Shown: one piece after another, positions 9,977-17,882 of the stretch
Numbering within the stretch: the first letter of the stretch is position 1
Layout: each line of letters opens with the position of its first letter
From: Nitrospira sp.
GTDB lineage: Bacteria; Nitrospirota; Nitrospiria; Nitrospirales; Nitrospiraceae
Length of the DNA: 64,000 nt
Direction of reading: 5' to 3'
Assembly: GCA_018242665.1 (NCBI GenBank)
Contig: JAFEBL010000017.1
Coordinates: 248,001 to 312,000 of the forward strand
Notes under the pieces: model-generated
Seen by the model: only the letters and a program-made list of their open reading frames with translations
Database searches by the model: none
Told to the model about the DNA's origin: nothing
Program-made: the position numbers and the translations under genes

Positions 9977-10297
9977 GATGCACCTCCCTCCACATGCTCG
10001 ACGATGCGTCTCCACCCCGGCCTTCTGCTATGAAGCCGAAGGAAACCCGCCCTCGCCTACCACGATGGGCACAGCCTATGCCCTGCTTACTTGTTGAGAG
10101 GCATGGAGATAGGAATTGGATTCGCGGCATAAAGCGCCCTCAGCCACTGACGACTCCGCCGACTTTTGGAACATCGTCGCTGTGTCTTGACAGGACAATT
10201 GGACACATTGACCAATGCCTTAGGGGATTTGTCGGGTTGACTTGATACCCCTGATGCCGGTAGTCGTAATTCTTACGCCCTGATTCTGGAGAGAACT

Positions 10298-10999
10298 ATG
10301 TCACTGAATCGATTCTATACAGGCAAAGGCCTCATCGTGACCTTAATCGTAGGGTTTTTGGCGGTCGAGTCCATCGTCGCGGCGGGATTTCTCAGCCTTG
10401 TCCACTTCAAGACCTCGACCAACTGGGCCACCAAGAGCGAGCAGGTGCTCATTGAATTGGAACGGATGCGAAGCACCGTGGTAGGGGCCGAGACCCAGCA
10501 GCGAGGCTATTTGATTACCGGATCCGACGAGTATCTGCCGCCCTATCGAGAAGCGATCGACACCCTTGAGGCGCAACTCCGTCGGATCGGAAGCCTGACA
10601 AGAGGCAATAGTCTGCAGCAGGACCGCGTGGCGTTTCTTGCCACTCAAATTGAGCAGCGATCCGATGAGCTGGACCATGCCATCGTGACCCGCCGCACCA
10701 AAGGACTTCCCTTCGCCAAGTCGGTGGTGTCCGTGAACCACCAGAACCGCACCATGGACACCATTCAGGAAATTACCGGACAGATCCGGGATGAGGAAAA
10801 TCGAGCCCTGGCCAGACATCGCGCAGAATCCGAAGCCTGGGCCTTTACGACCGGCTCGTTCGCCGTCGCATTTTTTCTCCTGAATGCGGTGGTCTTCACG
10901 TTGTGCGGCGTGATGATCAAACTGGCGGTGGGCAGCCAAGCGCAGGCCGAGCGCCTGCTTCAAATGCTACGTCCGTCCACCCCGTCTGCCGCGCGGTAA
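10298..10999 (+). CDS. stand-alone CHASE3-domain membrane protein
   Basis: 233 residues with GGAGAG ahead of the ATG. Two transmembrane helices (about 12-34 and 184-206) flank an extracytoplasmic helical domain of about 145 residues that matches CHASE3 (pattern ETQQRGYLITGSDEYLPPY). In CHASE3 proteins this periplasmic sensor normally drives a kinase, cyclase or GGDEF domain. Here only about 27 residues follow the second helix, so there is no output domain. It may pass a signal to another protein in the membrane or be the remnant of a truncated kinase; the next 190 bases show no kinase sequence. It is the only plus-strand gene in its neighbourhood and is divergent from sqr. Confidence 0.85.
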   Translation: MSLNRFYTGKGLIVTLIVGFLAVESIVAAGFLSLVHFKTSTNWATKSEQVLIELERMRSTVVGAETQQRGYLITGSDEYLPPYREAIDTLEAQLRRIGSLTRGNSLQQDRVAFLATQIEQRSDELDHAIVTRRTKGLPFAKSVVSVNHQNRTMDTIQEITGQIRDEENRALARHRAESEAWAFTTGSFAVAFFLLNAVVFTLCGVMIKLAVGSQAQAERLLQMLRPSTPSAAR

Positions 11000-11069
11000 A
11001 CGCGTGACACCGGCCCGATCCGCCCTGGATGATTTATCCATGCGGTCACGGGCCGTGTAAGACCGATGC

Positions 11070-11083
11070 AGAGGCCGGCCTCT
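11070..11083. terminator. palindrome between convergent genes
   Basis: A perfect 14-base palindrome AGAGGCCGGCCTCT lies between the end of the CHASE3 gene and the end of the convergent CopD-like gene. It could fold as a short hairpin in either transcript. There is no T-tract, so a Rho-independent terminator is only a possibility; a protein-binding site is the alternative. Confidence 0.3.
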
Positions 11084-11193
11084 CGTTTATCGCACCGGCA
11101 CATGGCATGGTTCGGATACGCCTCACCCGCAGGATGCGCAACACGGCTGTCCAGCAAGGCCGCAGCAAGCGAAGAGGCGAATTCCGCATCCTG

Positions 11194-11667
11194 CTACGTG
11201 CGGGCCAACATGACGGCGAGCAGCAGCACCAGCAAGGCCACCAGCAACGACAGGCGCGGCACCAGCACCGAATATTGCACCAGCACTCGATCCCGCGCGC
11301 CCCGCTCCGCCTCTGGCGTCCCCAAGATCTTCCGGACCTGCGGCCCTACGACCAAATCGTGCAGGAGCGTCAGCGTGAACAGCAGGGACACGATTGAAAT
11401 TTTGGCGAGAAAAATCGTGGGCCACTGCCATGGCTCGGTCAAAGAAATCCCACGGCCTGCGGCCATAACCGATCCGGTGACGACCAGAATGCCCATCGCT
11501 CCCCAGACCACGGCCCTGAACCGATAGGCCACGGTCCGAAATAACAGGGCATGCCGGGCAAATCCCCCGTCCTGCTTCAGCACTGGCACGAGCACGACGG
11601 ACAAGAACACCATCCCCCCGACCCACACCACGGCCGCCAGCAGGTGAATCCACACCAATGCAAACAC
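11194..11667 (-). CDS. CopD-like integral membrane protein
   Basis: 157 residues from a GTG at 11667, chosen because AAAGGA lies seven bases upstream and the hydrophobic helix begins at once; the open frame extends to 11811 but that extension is not protein-like. Four predicted helices: WIHLLAAVVWVGGMVFLSVV (about 5-24), a central AVVWGAMGILVVTGSV, IFLAKISIVSLLFTL and a final VALLVLLLAVMLA. The WIHLLAAVVWVGGM start is typical of the CopD (copper resistance D) domain and related inner-membrane proteins. Copper import or handling is plausible in this neighbourhood, but the family is broad and the substrate is not shown. It lies 190 bases downstream of a barrel-protein gene on the same strand. 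Confidence 0.75.
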   Translation of the reverse strand: MFALVWIHLLAAVVWVGGMVFLSVVLVPVLKQDGGFARHALLFRTVAYRFRAVVWGAMGILVVTGSVMAAGRGISLTEPWQWPTIFLAKISIVSLLFTLTLLHDLVVGPQVRKILGTPEAERGARDRVLVQYSVLVPRLSLLVALLVLLLAVMLART

Positions 11668-11857
11668 GCAGATATCCTTTCGGCTGATTGTGCGGGGCCA
11701 CCATGACAGAGCGCACAGGAGGGCGCAAGCAGTGGAGGGGGACGGAGACGATCTCGCCCGCGGCGGCCACGCCGACCCATGCTTCTGACACGGACCGGCG
11801 TAGCCCTGCAAGCCTCTTTCGCGACAACGGCAGGCGGTGCCAGCCGCTCAGGTCATC

Positions 11858-12571
11858 CTAGAACGCAATGCCGACGTACGGCCCGACCTGCATGTAGCTA
11901 TTCGACGTATTGGTCATATTGGCCGTCAGGTGATACCGCGCATCCATCCCCAACTTGAATGCCTTCCATACCTGCCACTCAAAGCCGGCCCCGAACTGCA
12001 CCCCCACGTCCAAATATTGAGTTTGATTCGACGGGGGACTGATGACATGGATATCGAGTCCGACTGGAATGAGCCAGGGTCTGAACGCACTCCCTTCCAT
12101 GAACTTCAATTTCGGCGCAATGTCGATCGTCACCATCGTCAATTGCTGCCGAGACGGTGTGGTCGATGTCACTTGCAAGCCCGCCGGGGGAGTCGTGCCG
12201 ACGCCGATATTGCTCGTATTGGTCACGACTTTTGAGGCGATGCGATTAAACTGCAGGCCGATCTCGCCGACTGCCCACGTCCCATTCATCATGCCCCAGG
12301 CGTCCTTGGACATCGCCAAGTCCAACCAGGCGCCGACATACCAGCCGTTTTGGTTGTCGTTGAAACCCGCCCCTAACGGATTCCTGGCATCTGTAAACAG
12401 ATTGTCCGAACGATCGCTGTTCAGCCGCATGAATCCACCCTTGAACGCGATCATGTTGCCGATTTCTTCAGCCGAGGACGGCTGCGCACCACACACACCG
12501 AGCACCGCGGCGATCGCAACTCCCGCACCCCACATGCCAATGTTCTGCACGGCTCTCCGAACCCGTCTCAT
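11858..12571 (-). CDS. outer-membrane beta-barrel protein
   Basis: 237 residues from the ATG at 12571, which has AAGGAGGGG in front of it. Signal peptide MRRVRRAVQNIGMWGAGVAI to about residue 34 (cleavage after PSSA). The mature protein consists of beta strands such as WYVGAWLDLAMS and PYVGIAF and ends with Phe, the usual C-terminal signature of outer-membrane barrels. Size suggests an eight-stranded OmpW/OprF-like small barrel. I cannot assign a family or substrate. It probably forms a transcription unit with the CopD-like gene downstream. Confidence 0.8.
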   Translation of the reverse strand: MRRVRRAVQNIGMWGAGVAIAAVLGVCGAQPSSAEEIGNMIAFKGGFMRLNSDRSDNLFTDARNPLGAGFNDNQNGWYVGAWLDLAMSKDAWGMMNGTWAVGEIGLQFNRIASKVVTNTSNIGVGTTPPAGLQVTSTTPSRQQLTMVTIDIAPKLKFMEGSAFRPWLIPVGLDIHVISPPSNQTQYLDVGVQFGAGFEWQVWKAFKLGMDARYHLTANMTNTSNSYMQVGPYVGIAF

Positions 12572-12807
12572 AGTCCCCTCCTTCATGTGTCACCGAAACG
12601 CCTGACCGGCGCCCGGGTTGGCCTCCCGTCTCCTCCTCACCAGCTTGAGGAAGGAGCCGCATACGTATTCGCTGTAGTGTTCTGAACATCGTGGATCATC
12701 CCCATCTTCGCGCGGCTTCGATCATCCCACGCACGGGCGACGCGTTACCGGCCTCACCCTCTTTCGTCGCACCCCCTGTGATCCGCGCCCGGCGCCTAGG
12801 TGACAGG

Positions 12808-13356
12808 TCATACTTGCAACATGCGCCGGCTGATTCGCCGCCGCTGCTCGGCCGTCAACCGCATCTCGGCTAAGGCGAACAGCAGCCGCTCCTCGCAGGC
12901 GATCTGTTCTCGATAGCGACGAATGAGTGCGTGCAACGTTCCGCTCAACGTTCGCCTGTTCCTCAATGCGCTTGCGGCGGCGGCCTCGCGACGGTCGCCC
13001 CGATTGCCCCCCAACTGCCTCATCACCGCGGCCCCATCAACTTTGAGCGCCTGGTGTTCGTCCAAGAAACTCTGGAACGAGTCTGGGTCTTCCTGTTTGC
13101 GTCCAAGGATTCGCCGGAGTTCATCCACCAGCATGGCCTCCCGCTTAAAATGCACGTCTACAGGACCGATAAAGAATTCGAGCAGTTCCCGGAGCGTCTC
13201 CCGGTTTGTCCGCTTTAGCGCATCGCTCCCGAGGGGGCGTGGGCTCATTGCCGCTTCGACCATCTCCAGTCGGTCAAGAATCATCTGGTGCTCCCGTTTC
13301 AGCAGCGCCACCGGATCGACGGCGATCCCCGCTCGTCTGCTACCTTGAGACACCAT
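12808..13356 (-). CDS. hemerythrin-like (HHE) domain protein
   Basis: 182 residues from the ATG at 13356; an open frame continues to 13449 without a better start. It is all helical with histidines and acidic residues placed as in HHE cation-binding domains: LKREHQMILDRLEMVE (about 19-34), VDVHFKREAMLVDEL (about 65-79), LDEHQALK and a late helix with CEERLLFALAE. These would bind a di-iron centre that senses or carries O2 or NO. One His of the canonical set in the last helix appears replaced by Cys-Glu-Glu, so the metal site may be altered. It lies next to the FNR-like regulator gene, which suits an oxygen or NO role. Confidence 0.8.
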   Translation of the reverse strand: MVSQGSRRAGIAVDPVALLKREHQMILDRLEMVEAAMSPRPLGSDALKRTNRETLRELLEFFIGPVDVHFKREAMLVDELRRILGRKQEDPDSFQSFLDEHQALKVDGAAVMRQLGGNRGDRREAAAASALRNRRTLSGTLHALIRRYREQIACEERLLFALAEMRLTAEQRRRISRRMLQV

Positions 13357-13593
13357 CGTTCCAGGATCCTCTGTCTGGAAGCTCCGACGTGTGCGCCATA
13401 CGACCGCCTCATGCGGTGCGCACTCTACCGGACAGGACGGCGAGCCCACACTGCGATCGGCCGGTCTGACATATGATTGATCTCAGTTCTTTTGAATAGG
13501 TCCTTAGACCTACGCCCGCAGAATGCGGCACAGATCAGGAAGAGCGGAGTGCACAGGAGAAACGGATATGGAGAAGGGGTTCAACCGATTCGT

Positions 13594-14307
13594 TCAGCGC
13601 TGGGCAATTCTGGAGAGGCGGTCGGGATTCAACAAGGTGATGGTCCGTCCATCGAGGGTCAATATTCCCTCATCACGAAAGACGCCGAGCAGTCGGATGG
13701 CGGTTTCCACCGTAATGCCGGCCATCTCCGCCACTTCTTCCCGTTTGAGGGTGAGGCCAACCCGGACATGATCGTCGTCTTTTTTACCGAATCGATCGCC
13801 GAGATCCAGCAGCAAAGCGGCCAATCGTTCGCGAGCGGTTTTGAAAGTGAATTGATCGAGATGATCCATGTTGACCCCGACTTCGTTGCTGAGGAGCTGG
13901 ATCAACTTAATCGCCAGTTGGGGATTTCGCTGGATGACAGCAAGGTAGCGTGCTTTATCGATGACGCAGACTTGAGACGGTTCCAATGTCTCGCAGGTGA
14001 CTTCGTGGAGGGCCCGTTCACCGAAGACGTGTTTCTCGATCAACTCACCAGGCCCCAGGATGCGGACGATCTGCCGACGGCCTCGCGTTGAGGAGCGCGT
14101 GAGCTTGACCTTGCCAGCACACAAGAGGTAGAGGCCCAAGCACAGATGACCTTCATAGAATACGGTCTGGTGAGGGGCATACTCGAGCGTGCGTTTGATG
14201 TGCTGAAATTCGGCGAGGTCGTCCCCGGCAATATCGCACAGCACGACCTTCGCGCGAAGCCCGCAGCTGCTGCAATTCTCGATGAGGCAGGGCCTCCGTT
14301 TCACCAC
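13594..14307 (-). CDS. Crp/Fnr-family transcription regulator with N-terminal Cys cluster
   Basis: 237 residues. Cyclic-nucleotide-binding-like beta-roll (about 30-145), dimer helix, then a winged helix-turn-helix (about 170-225). The recognition helix reads TVETAIRLLGVF, very close to TVETISRLLGRF in E. coli FNR: the Glu and Arg that contact the TTGAT half-site are kept, the Ser is replaced. Four cysteines cluster at the N-terminus (Cys7, Cys12, Cys15, Cys24) and others occur in EVTCETLEPSQVC, so an oxygen-labile Fe-S cluster is possible, though the spacing differs from FNR. Its best candidate target in this window is the perfect FNR box at 23103. It lies just upstream of the hemerythrin gene on the same strand with about 240 bases between. 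Confidence 0.9.
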   Translation of the reverse strand: MVKRRPCLIENCSSCGLRAKVVLCDIAGDDLAEFQHIKRTLEYAPHQTVFYEGHLCLGLYLLCAGKVKLTRSSTRGRRQIVRILGPGELIEKHVFGERALHEVTCETLEPSQVCVIDKARYLAVIQRNPQLAIKLIQLLSNEVGVNMDHLDQFTFKTARERLAALLLDLGDRFGKKDDDHVRVGLTLKREEVAEMAGITVETAIRLLGVFRDEGILTLDGRTITLLNPDRLSRIAQR

Positions 14308-14683
14308 GTGCCTATTCCTGACGCAAACTCGAAACCCTGCTTACGACGACGACTCGCAACGAGTGGCGATGGCCCATTCACACCGACAGCAGATGAACCG
14401 TTCGTTCTCGGGCATCCGCCTCCGATCGACCAGTTCGAGTGGTGACGGCTGCATTCACCTGCAGGCGCATCGGCTGATGGCTCGCGTCCCGCTCATCGTC
14501 GCCGTTCAGATCGCTCGACCAACCCGATCAGCACGGCTAAGTCGTTTTCTTGCGGTAGGAAATAACGTACTCAACGCTCGGCCGTCAATAGGAGGCCACG
14601 AGCGTCCGCCGCAGCCCCCCATCGGCGCTTCGCCGAACATCATTGGCCGATACCGCCTCACCGCCCATACGCGGGACTACGGA
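14308..14683. other. intergenic stretch upstream of the Fnr-like gene
   Basis: About 375 bases between the downstream terminator of the SUMF1-fold gene and the start of the Crp/Fnr-type gene. Short overlapping frames read through it in several directions but none has protein-like composition or a ribosome-binding site. It presumably holds the promoter of the regulator gene; I see no clear -35/-10 pair. Confidence 0.5.
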
Positions 14684-14719
14684 GCCGGTCGTCTCCGATC
14701 TACCTGGAGACGAACCGGC
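14684..14719 (-). terminator. hairpin after the SUMF1-fold gene
   Basis: GCCGGTCGTCTCC and GGAGACGAACCGGC form a 13-bp stem with one bulged A and a nine-base loop, starting 13 bases after the stop codon of the minus-strand gene at 14732. No T-tract follows, so it may terminate weakly or protect the 3' end. Confidence 0.55.
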
Positions 14720-14731
14720 CCTTCCCTGATC

Positions 14732-15694
14732 CTACTCCTTCGTCAAGGACACCTTTGCTCCCGTGTCTTGCTTGGCATCACGCGCACAACGGAAACCCAT
14801 CCAATTGATCTTGGTGGTTGGATCGGTCCCGTTCCGCATCGCGACCCGCATGGTGGTCGTGCTATCCATCCACCCACCGCCGCGAAACGCCTTCTGCGAG
14901 CCGGAGTCCGGTCCTTGCGGATTCCGGCTCGGCGCCGTCTTGTAATAGTCCTGGTCATACCAATCATTGACCCACTCGGACACGTTTCCTAGGGTTTGAT
15001 ACAGCCCATAGGGGCTCACGGCGTTGTCGTATTTGTCGACGGAGATGAGCGGCGGATACATCAGCAGCCGTTCCGGTCGGTCACGGACCGGACCAGACAG
15101 ACCGGTGCGGCCAAAATTGGCGCGGCTCAATCCTGCTGATTGGTTGCCCCAGGGATTCAAACGACCATCCTCGCCGCGAGCTGCCTTTTCCCACTCCGCT
15201 TCCGTCGGCAACCGCATGCCGGCCCACTTGCAATAGGCGGCGGCATCGTACCAGCTGACGTGCATAATCGGATGGTTCGCCATCGACTCCTGGAAATTCC
15301 CCCCGTCATACCGCCAGTCCAGTTGCGGCAATTTGCCGGTCGCCAGAATGTACTTCAAATAGTGCAGGTTGGTGACCTCATATTTATCGATCTCATAGGC
15401 ATCCAGATACACCCGGCGCTGCGGCATCTCGGACCGATAGGCCACACGATCGGTCTTCTTGTCGCTGCCCATGATGAACTCGCCGGCCGGAATCAACACC
15501 AGCTCTTCCTTGAATTTCATCGTCGCCACGCGCTGTTCCGCGAGGGCTTTTCCTTCCGGCGTCCACTCGACGATGATGTCCTGCGTGTCCAGCGCACGTG
15601 CAATCGGAATCAGTGCGAACAATGCCGCTCCGATCACCAGTGCTTGCCCGGCGCGTTTGAGAGCCCGTGACACTCCCCTTCGCTGTTTTCTCAT
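14732..15694 (-). CDS. secreted SUMF1/FGE-fold protein (non-catalytic)
   Basis: 320 residues, start supported by GAGGAGGCCG ahead of the ATG. Signal peptide or anchor at about 12-34 (AGQALVIGAALFALIPIA), then a formylglycine-generating-enzyme fold from about 62: LIPAGEFIMGSDKK, YEIDKYEVTNLHYLKY, HVSWYDAAAYCKWAGMRLPTE, the WEKAARGEDGR stretch, LGNVSEWVNDWY and the end MGFRCARD. These are the conserved structural motifs of the fold. The pair of active-site cysteines that bind copper in true FGE (an RxSxC-like segment before GFRCA) is absent: the corresponding region reads TTTMRVAMRNGTDP. It is therefore likely a binding or structural protein in the periplasm. It is the last gene of the run cupredoxin, SUMF1-fold, SUMF1-fold downstream of the multicopper oxidase. 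Confidence 0.88.
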   Translation of the reverse strand: MRKQRRGVSRALKRAGQALVIGAALFALIPIARALDTQDIIVEWTPEGKALAEQRVATMKFKEELVLIPAGEFIMGSDKKTDRVAYRSEMPQRRVYLDAYEIDKYEVTNLHYLKYILATGKLPQLDWRYDGGNFQESMANHPIMHVSWYDAAAYCKWAGMRLPTEAEWEKAARGEDGRLNPWGNQSAGLSRANFGRTGLSGPVRDRPERLLMYPPLISVDKYDNAVSPYGLYQTLGNVSEWVNDWYDQDYYKTAPSRNPQGPDSGSQKAFRGGGWMDSTTTMRVAMRNGTDPTTKINWMGFRCARDAKQDTGAKVSLTKE

Positions 15695-15727
15695 CTTCGG
15701 CCTCCTCTGATCATGCCGTCATCCCCT

Positions 15728-16657
15728 TCAGCGATCGGCCTTCCGAAGAAGTTCCGGATCGATCGCCGACAGTTGGCGGCTATTGTCGTCCGATTGCGCA
15801 CAACGAAATCCCGTCAAATAGCTCCAGTGATCCAGGCCACCGGAATTCCGCCCCGCGGAACGAGCGACTTCGGGATCTTCATTCCACGACCCTCCGCGAA
15901 ACACCTTATCCTGCCCCGACTCCGGGCCCAGCGGATTCTGGTTCTTCTCCCGGCGGTAATACTCGGGGTCGAACCAATCCGCGACCCATTCGCTCACATT
16001 GCCCGCCAGTTGATAGACGCCGTACGGACTCACGCCGTTGTCGTATCGATCGACATTCGCCAACGGCGGATACTTCGCCCCGCGTTTAGACCCGGGATGT
16101 GCGATGTTGCTTTTGATCCATCCGGCTGGCTCATTGCCCCAGGGAAACATGCGTCCGTCTTCTCCCCGTGCCGCCTTTTCCCATTCCGCCTCCGTCGGAA
16201 GTCGGGCGCCGCGCCAACGGCAATAGGCATCGGCTTCCCGCCACGACACGCCGATGACCGGATGTTTGGCCATCTTCTCCGGGAAGGGCTGGGCCCGCCA
16301 GTAGTGCGGCCACGCCGCGCCCGTCGCCAATACGTACCGGAGATAGTTCACATTGCTGACCTCGTACCGGTCGATGCGAAAGGCATCGACATGCACCGTA
16401 TGCTGCGGCTGTTCCTGCGGGCCGGCGGCCCGATCGACTTTCGGGTCGCTTCCCATGAGAAACGGCCCGGCCGGTACCGGCGCCATGCCACTCGGCACCT
16501 CGATCAAGGCGAGTCGCTCCGCTTCATCGAGCGGAGACCACAGGGGCGGGGGCTTCGGCAATTCATGATCGGCAGAAGCCCAGCCTGCCATGCCCAACCA
16601 GGTCAGGAGACCGACCACCGCCATCATTGCTCTTACGATGCGTCCCGTTCTTGTCAT
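15728..16657 (-). CDS. secreted SUMF1/FGE-fold protein (non-catalytic), paralogue
   Basis: 309 residues. Signal peptide near the N-terminus (IVRAMMAVVGLLTWLGMAGW, cleavage after ASA). The SUMF1 fold starts near 60 with PVPAGPFLMGSDPK, then FRIDRYEVSNVNYLRYVL, GVSWREADAYCRWRGARLPTE, AGNVSEWVADWF and GFRCAQSDD. As in the neighbouring paralogue, the segment before GFRCA (EVARSAGRNSGGLDHWSY) has no active-site cysteines, so formylglycine synthesis is unlikely. The spacing to the next gene is 33 bases and to the previous one 75, which makes the three genes one operon. The two proteins are clearly homologous along their whole length and probably arose by tandem duplication. Confidence 0.88.
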   Translation of the reverse strand: MTRTGRIVRAMMAVVGLLTWLGMAGWASADHELPKPPPLWSPLDEAERLALIEVPSGMAPVPAGPFLMGSDPKVDRAAGPQEQPQHTVHVDAFRIDRYEVSNVNYLRYVLATGAAWPHYWRAQPFPEKMAKHPVIGVSWREADAYCRWRGARLPTEAEWEKAARGEDGRMFPWGNEPAGWIKSNIAHPGSKRGAKYPPLANVDRYDNGVSPYGVYQLAGNVSEWVADWFDPEYYRREKNQNPLGPESGQDKVFRGGSWNEDPEVARSAGRNSGGLDHWSYLTGFRCAQSDDNSRQLSAIDPELLRKADR

Positions 16658-16732
16658 GGCTGTTCAGTTTCCCGCCGTCACCTGCATGACCACGGAATGC
16701 GATACATGCATGGTGGACGGCGTCACTCCTGT

Positions 16733-17719
16733 TCAGTGCCCTTGCTTTTGAACCAGTGGATCGATTTCCTTCTTCGCTTCCTCGGTCACGTTGTACCGGG
16801 TGTACGCATGGTCTAAGACCTCATTGGCATAGAGCCGGCCGATCGGTGCCGGCACCCCGATTGCGACCTCCACCGTCCCCTTCGGCCCGACCGTAACGGT
16901 CTGTTCCGTCGCCGTCCGGACATAGGGATGCCACACGACCAGTTTGTACGTGCCCGGCGGCACATCGGTCATGCTGAATCGCCCCTGTTCGTCCGTCTTC
17001 GCAAAATACGGATTGGTAATGGCCACCCCCCAGCTTTCCATGTACGCGTGAAATCCGCATTGCATGACGAAGATTCGGCGGCCCTTGCTGAGCTTCACCA
17101 ACTCCTTCATCGGCGGACCAGCCATATGCTTGTGGTACATCCCCGCCTCGGTTCGATCCTTGAAGTTGCGCGGATGTTGCGGATTCATCGGAAGCGGCAC
17201 GTTAAATAAGACGCGCGCGCCCAGGTTCGACGTTTCATACGCCTGAATATCGTGCATCACGGGATCCATGTTGACGACCGTGACCGATTGATCGTCGCGC
17301 ACGACGGTCGTGAAGGGAAGGAACAGGCAGTCTTTGGCCTCGATTTGCGGCACCTCTTTTTCCGCAAACGCTTTCCCCTTCTCGATCCCTTCGAGATAGA
17401 CGACCACGTCTCGAAACTCCCCTGCGGCTCCGACGTTAAACGGCTGCAGAATGCGCCAGCCTTCCCCGTCGGAAATGCGTCCGCAATAAAACGGATCGGG
17501 AAGCGTGGTCAGGTTGTACCCTTTCGGTTTTGGGACCGCCCCATCCAGCTTGACGGTGCCGGTGATCGTTCCCCCCTCCGCCACGCTCACTTCTTCATAG
17601 GCCGACGCCGGGCCGCTTGTAAGAAATACGGCGAGAGCCGCCGCCAGGCTGAAGCCCCAACGCGACACACATTGTTTCATCTGCTGACTGTTACTCCTTG
17701 TTGTCATCCCCAATATCAC
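16733..17719 (-). CDS. secreted cupredoxin-like protein with carboxypeptidase-regulatory-like domain
   Basis: 328 residues from a GTG at 17719. I chose it because GAGGAGG lies six bases upstream, the same arrangement as at the neighbouring SUMF1-fold gene; the frame runs on to 17767. Signal peptide SLAAALAVFLTSGPASA. The mature part has a beta domain with GGTITGTVKLDG, then a region with VMHDIQAYE (His156) and VMQCGFHAYMESW (Cys221, His224, Met227), a Cys-x2-His-x2-Met pattern as in amicyanin, so a type 1 copper site is likely. The C-terminal part (FSMTDVPPGTYKLVVWHP) is a carboxypeptidase-regulatory-like fold. It may shuttle electrons to or from the multicopper oxidase encoded just upstream. 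A paralogue is encoded at 37894. Confidence 0.82.
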   Translation of the reverse strand: MILGMTTRSNSQQMKQCVSRWGFSLAAALAVFLTSGPASAYEEVSVAEGGTITGTVKLDGAVPKPKGYNLTTLPDPFYCGRISDGEGWRILQPFNVGAAGEFRDVVVYLEGIEKGKAFAEKEVPQIEAKDCLFLPFTTVVRDDQSVTVVNMDPVMHDIQAYETSNLGARVLFNVPLPMNPQHPRNFKDRTEAGMYHKHMAGPPMKELVKLSKGRRIFVMQCGFHAYMESWGVAITNPYFAKTDEQGRFSMTDVPPGTYKLVVWHPYVRTATEQTVTVGPKGTVEVAIGVPAPIGRLYANEVLDHAYTRYNVTEEAKKEIDPLVQKQGH

Positions 17720-17820
17720 GTCCGGCCTCCTCTGTGATGGGTTCATGTGTCGATCGACCGATATCATCGATCATACAAAGAACCGACCACTGAATTCCTC
17801 CCTCACAGACTCAAAACGGA

Positions 17821-17857
17821 GATGGGGGAGCTGCGTGGTACAGGCAGCTCCCCCATC
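17821..17857 (-). terminator. strong hairpin after multicopper oxidase gene 1
   Basis: Two perfectly complementary 14-base arms (GATGGGGGAGCTGC and GCAGCTCCCCCATC) with a nine-base loop, 25 bases past the stop codon. On the minus strand a short TTTT follows some bases later. It should end or attenuate transcription between the oxidase and the cupredoxin operon. Confidence 0.75.
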
Positions 17858-17882
17858 CGGTGTTACGCCATGACGTTCCTAC

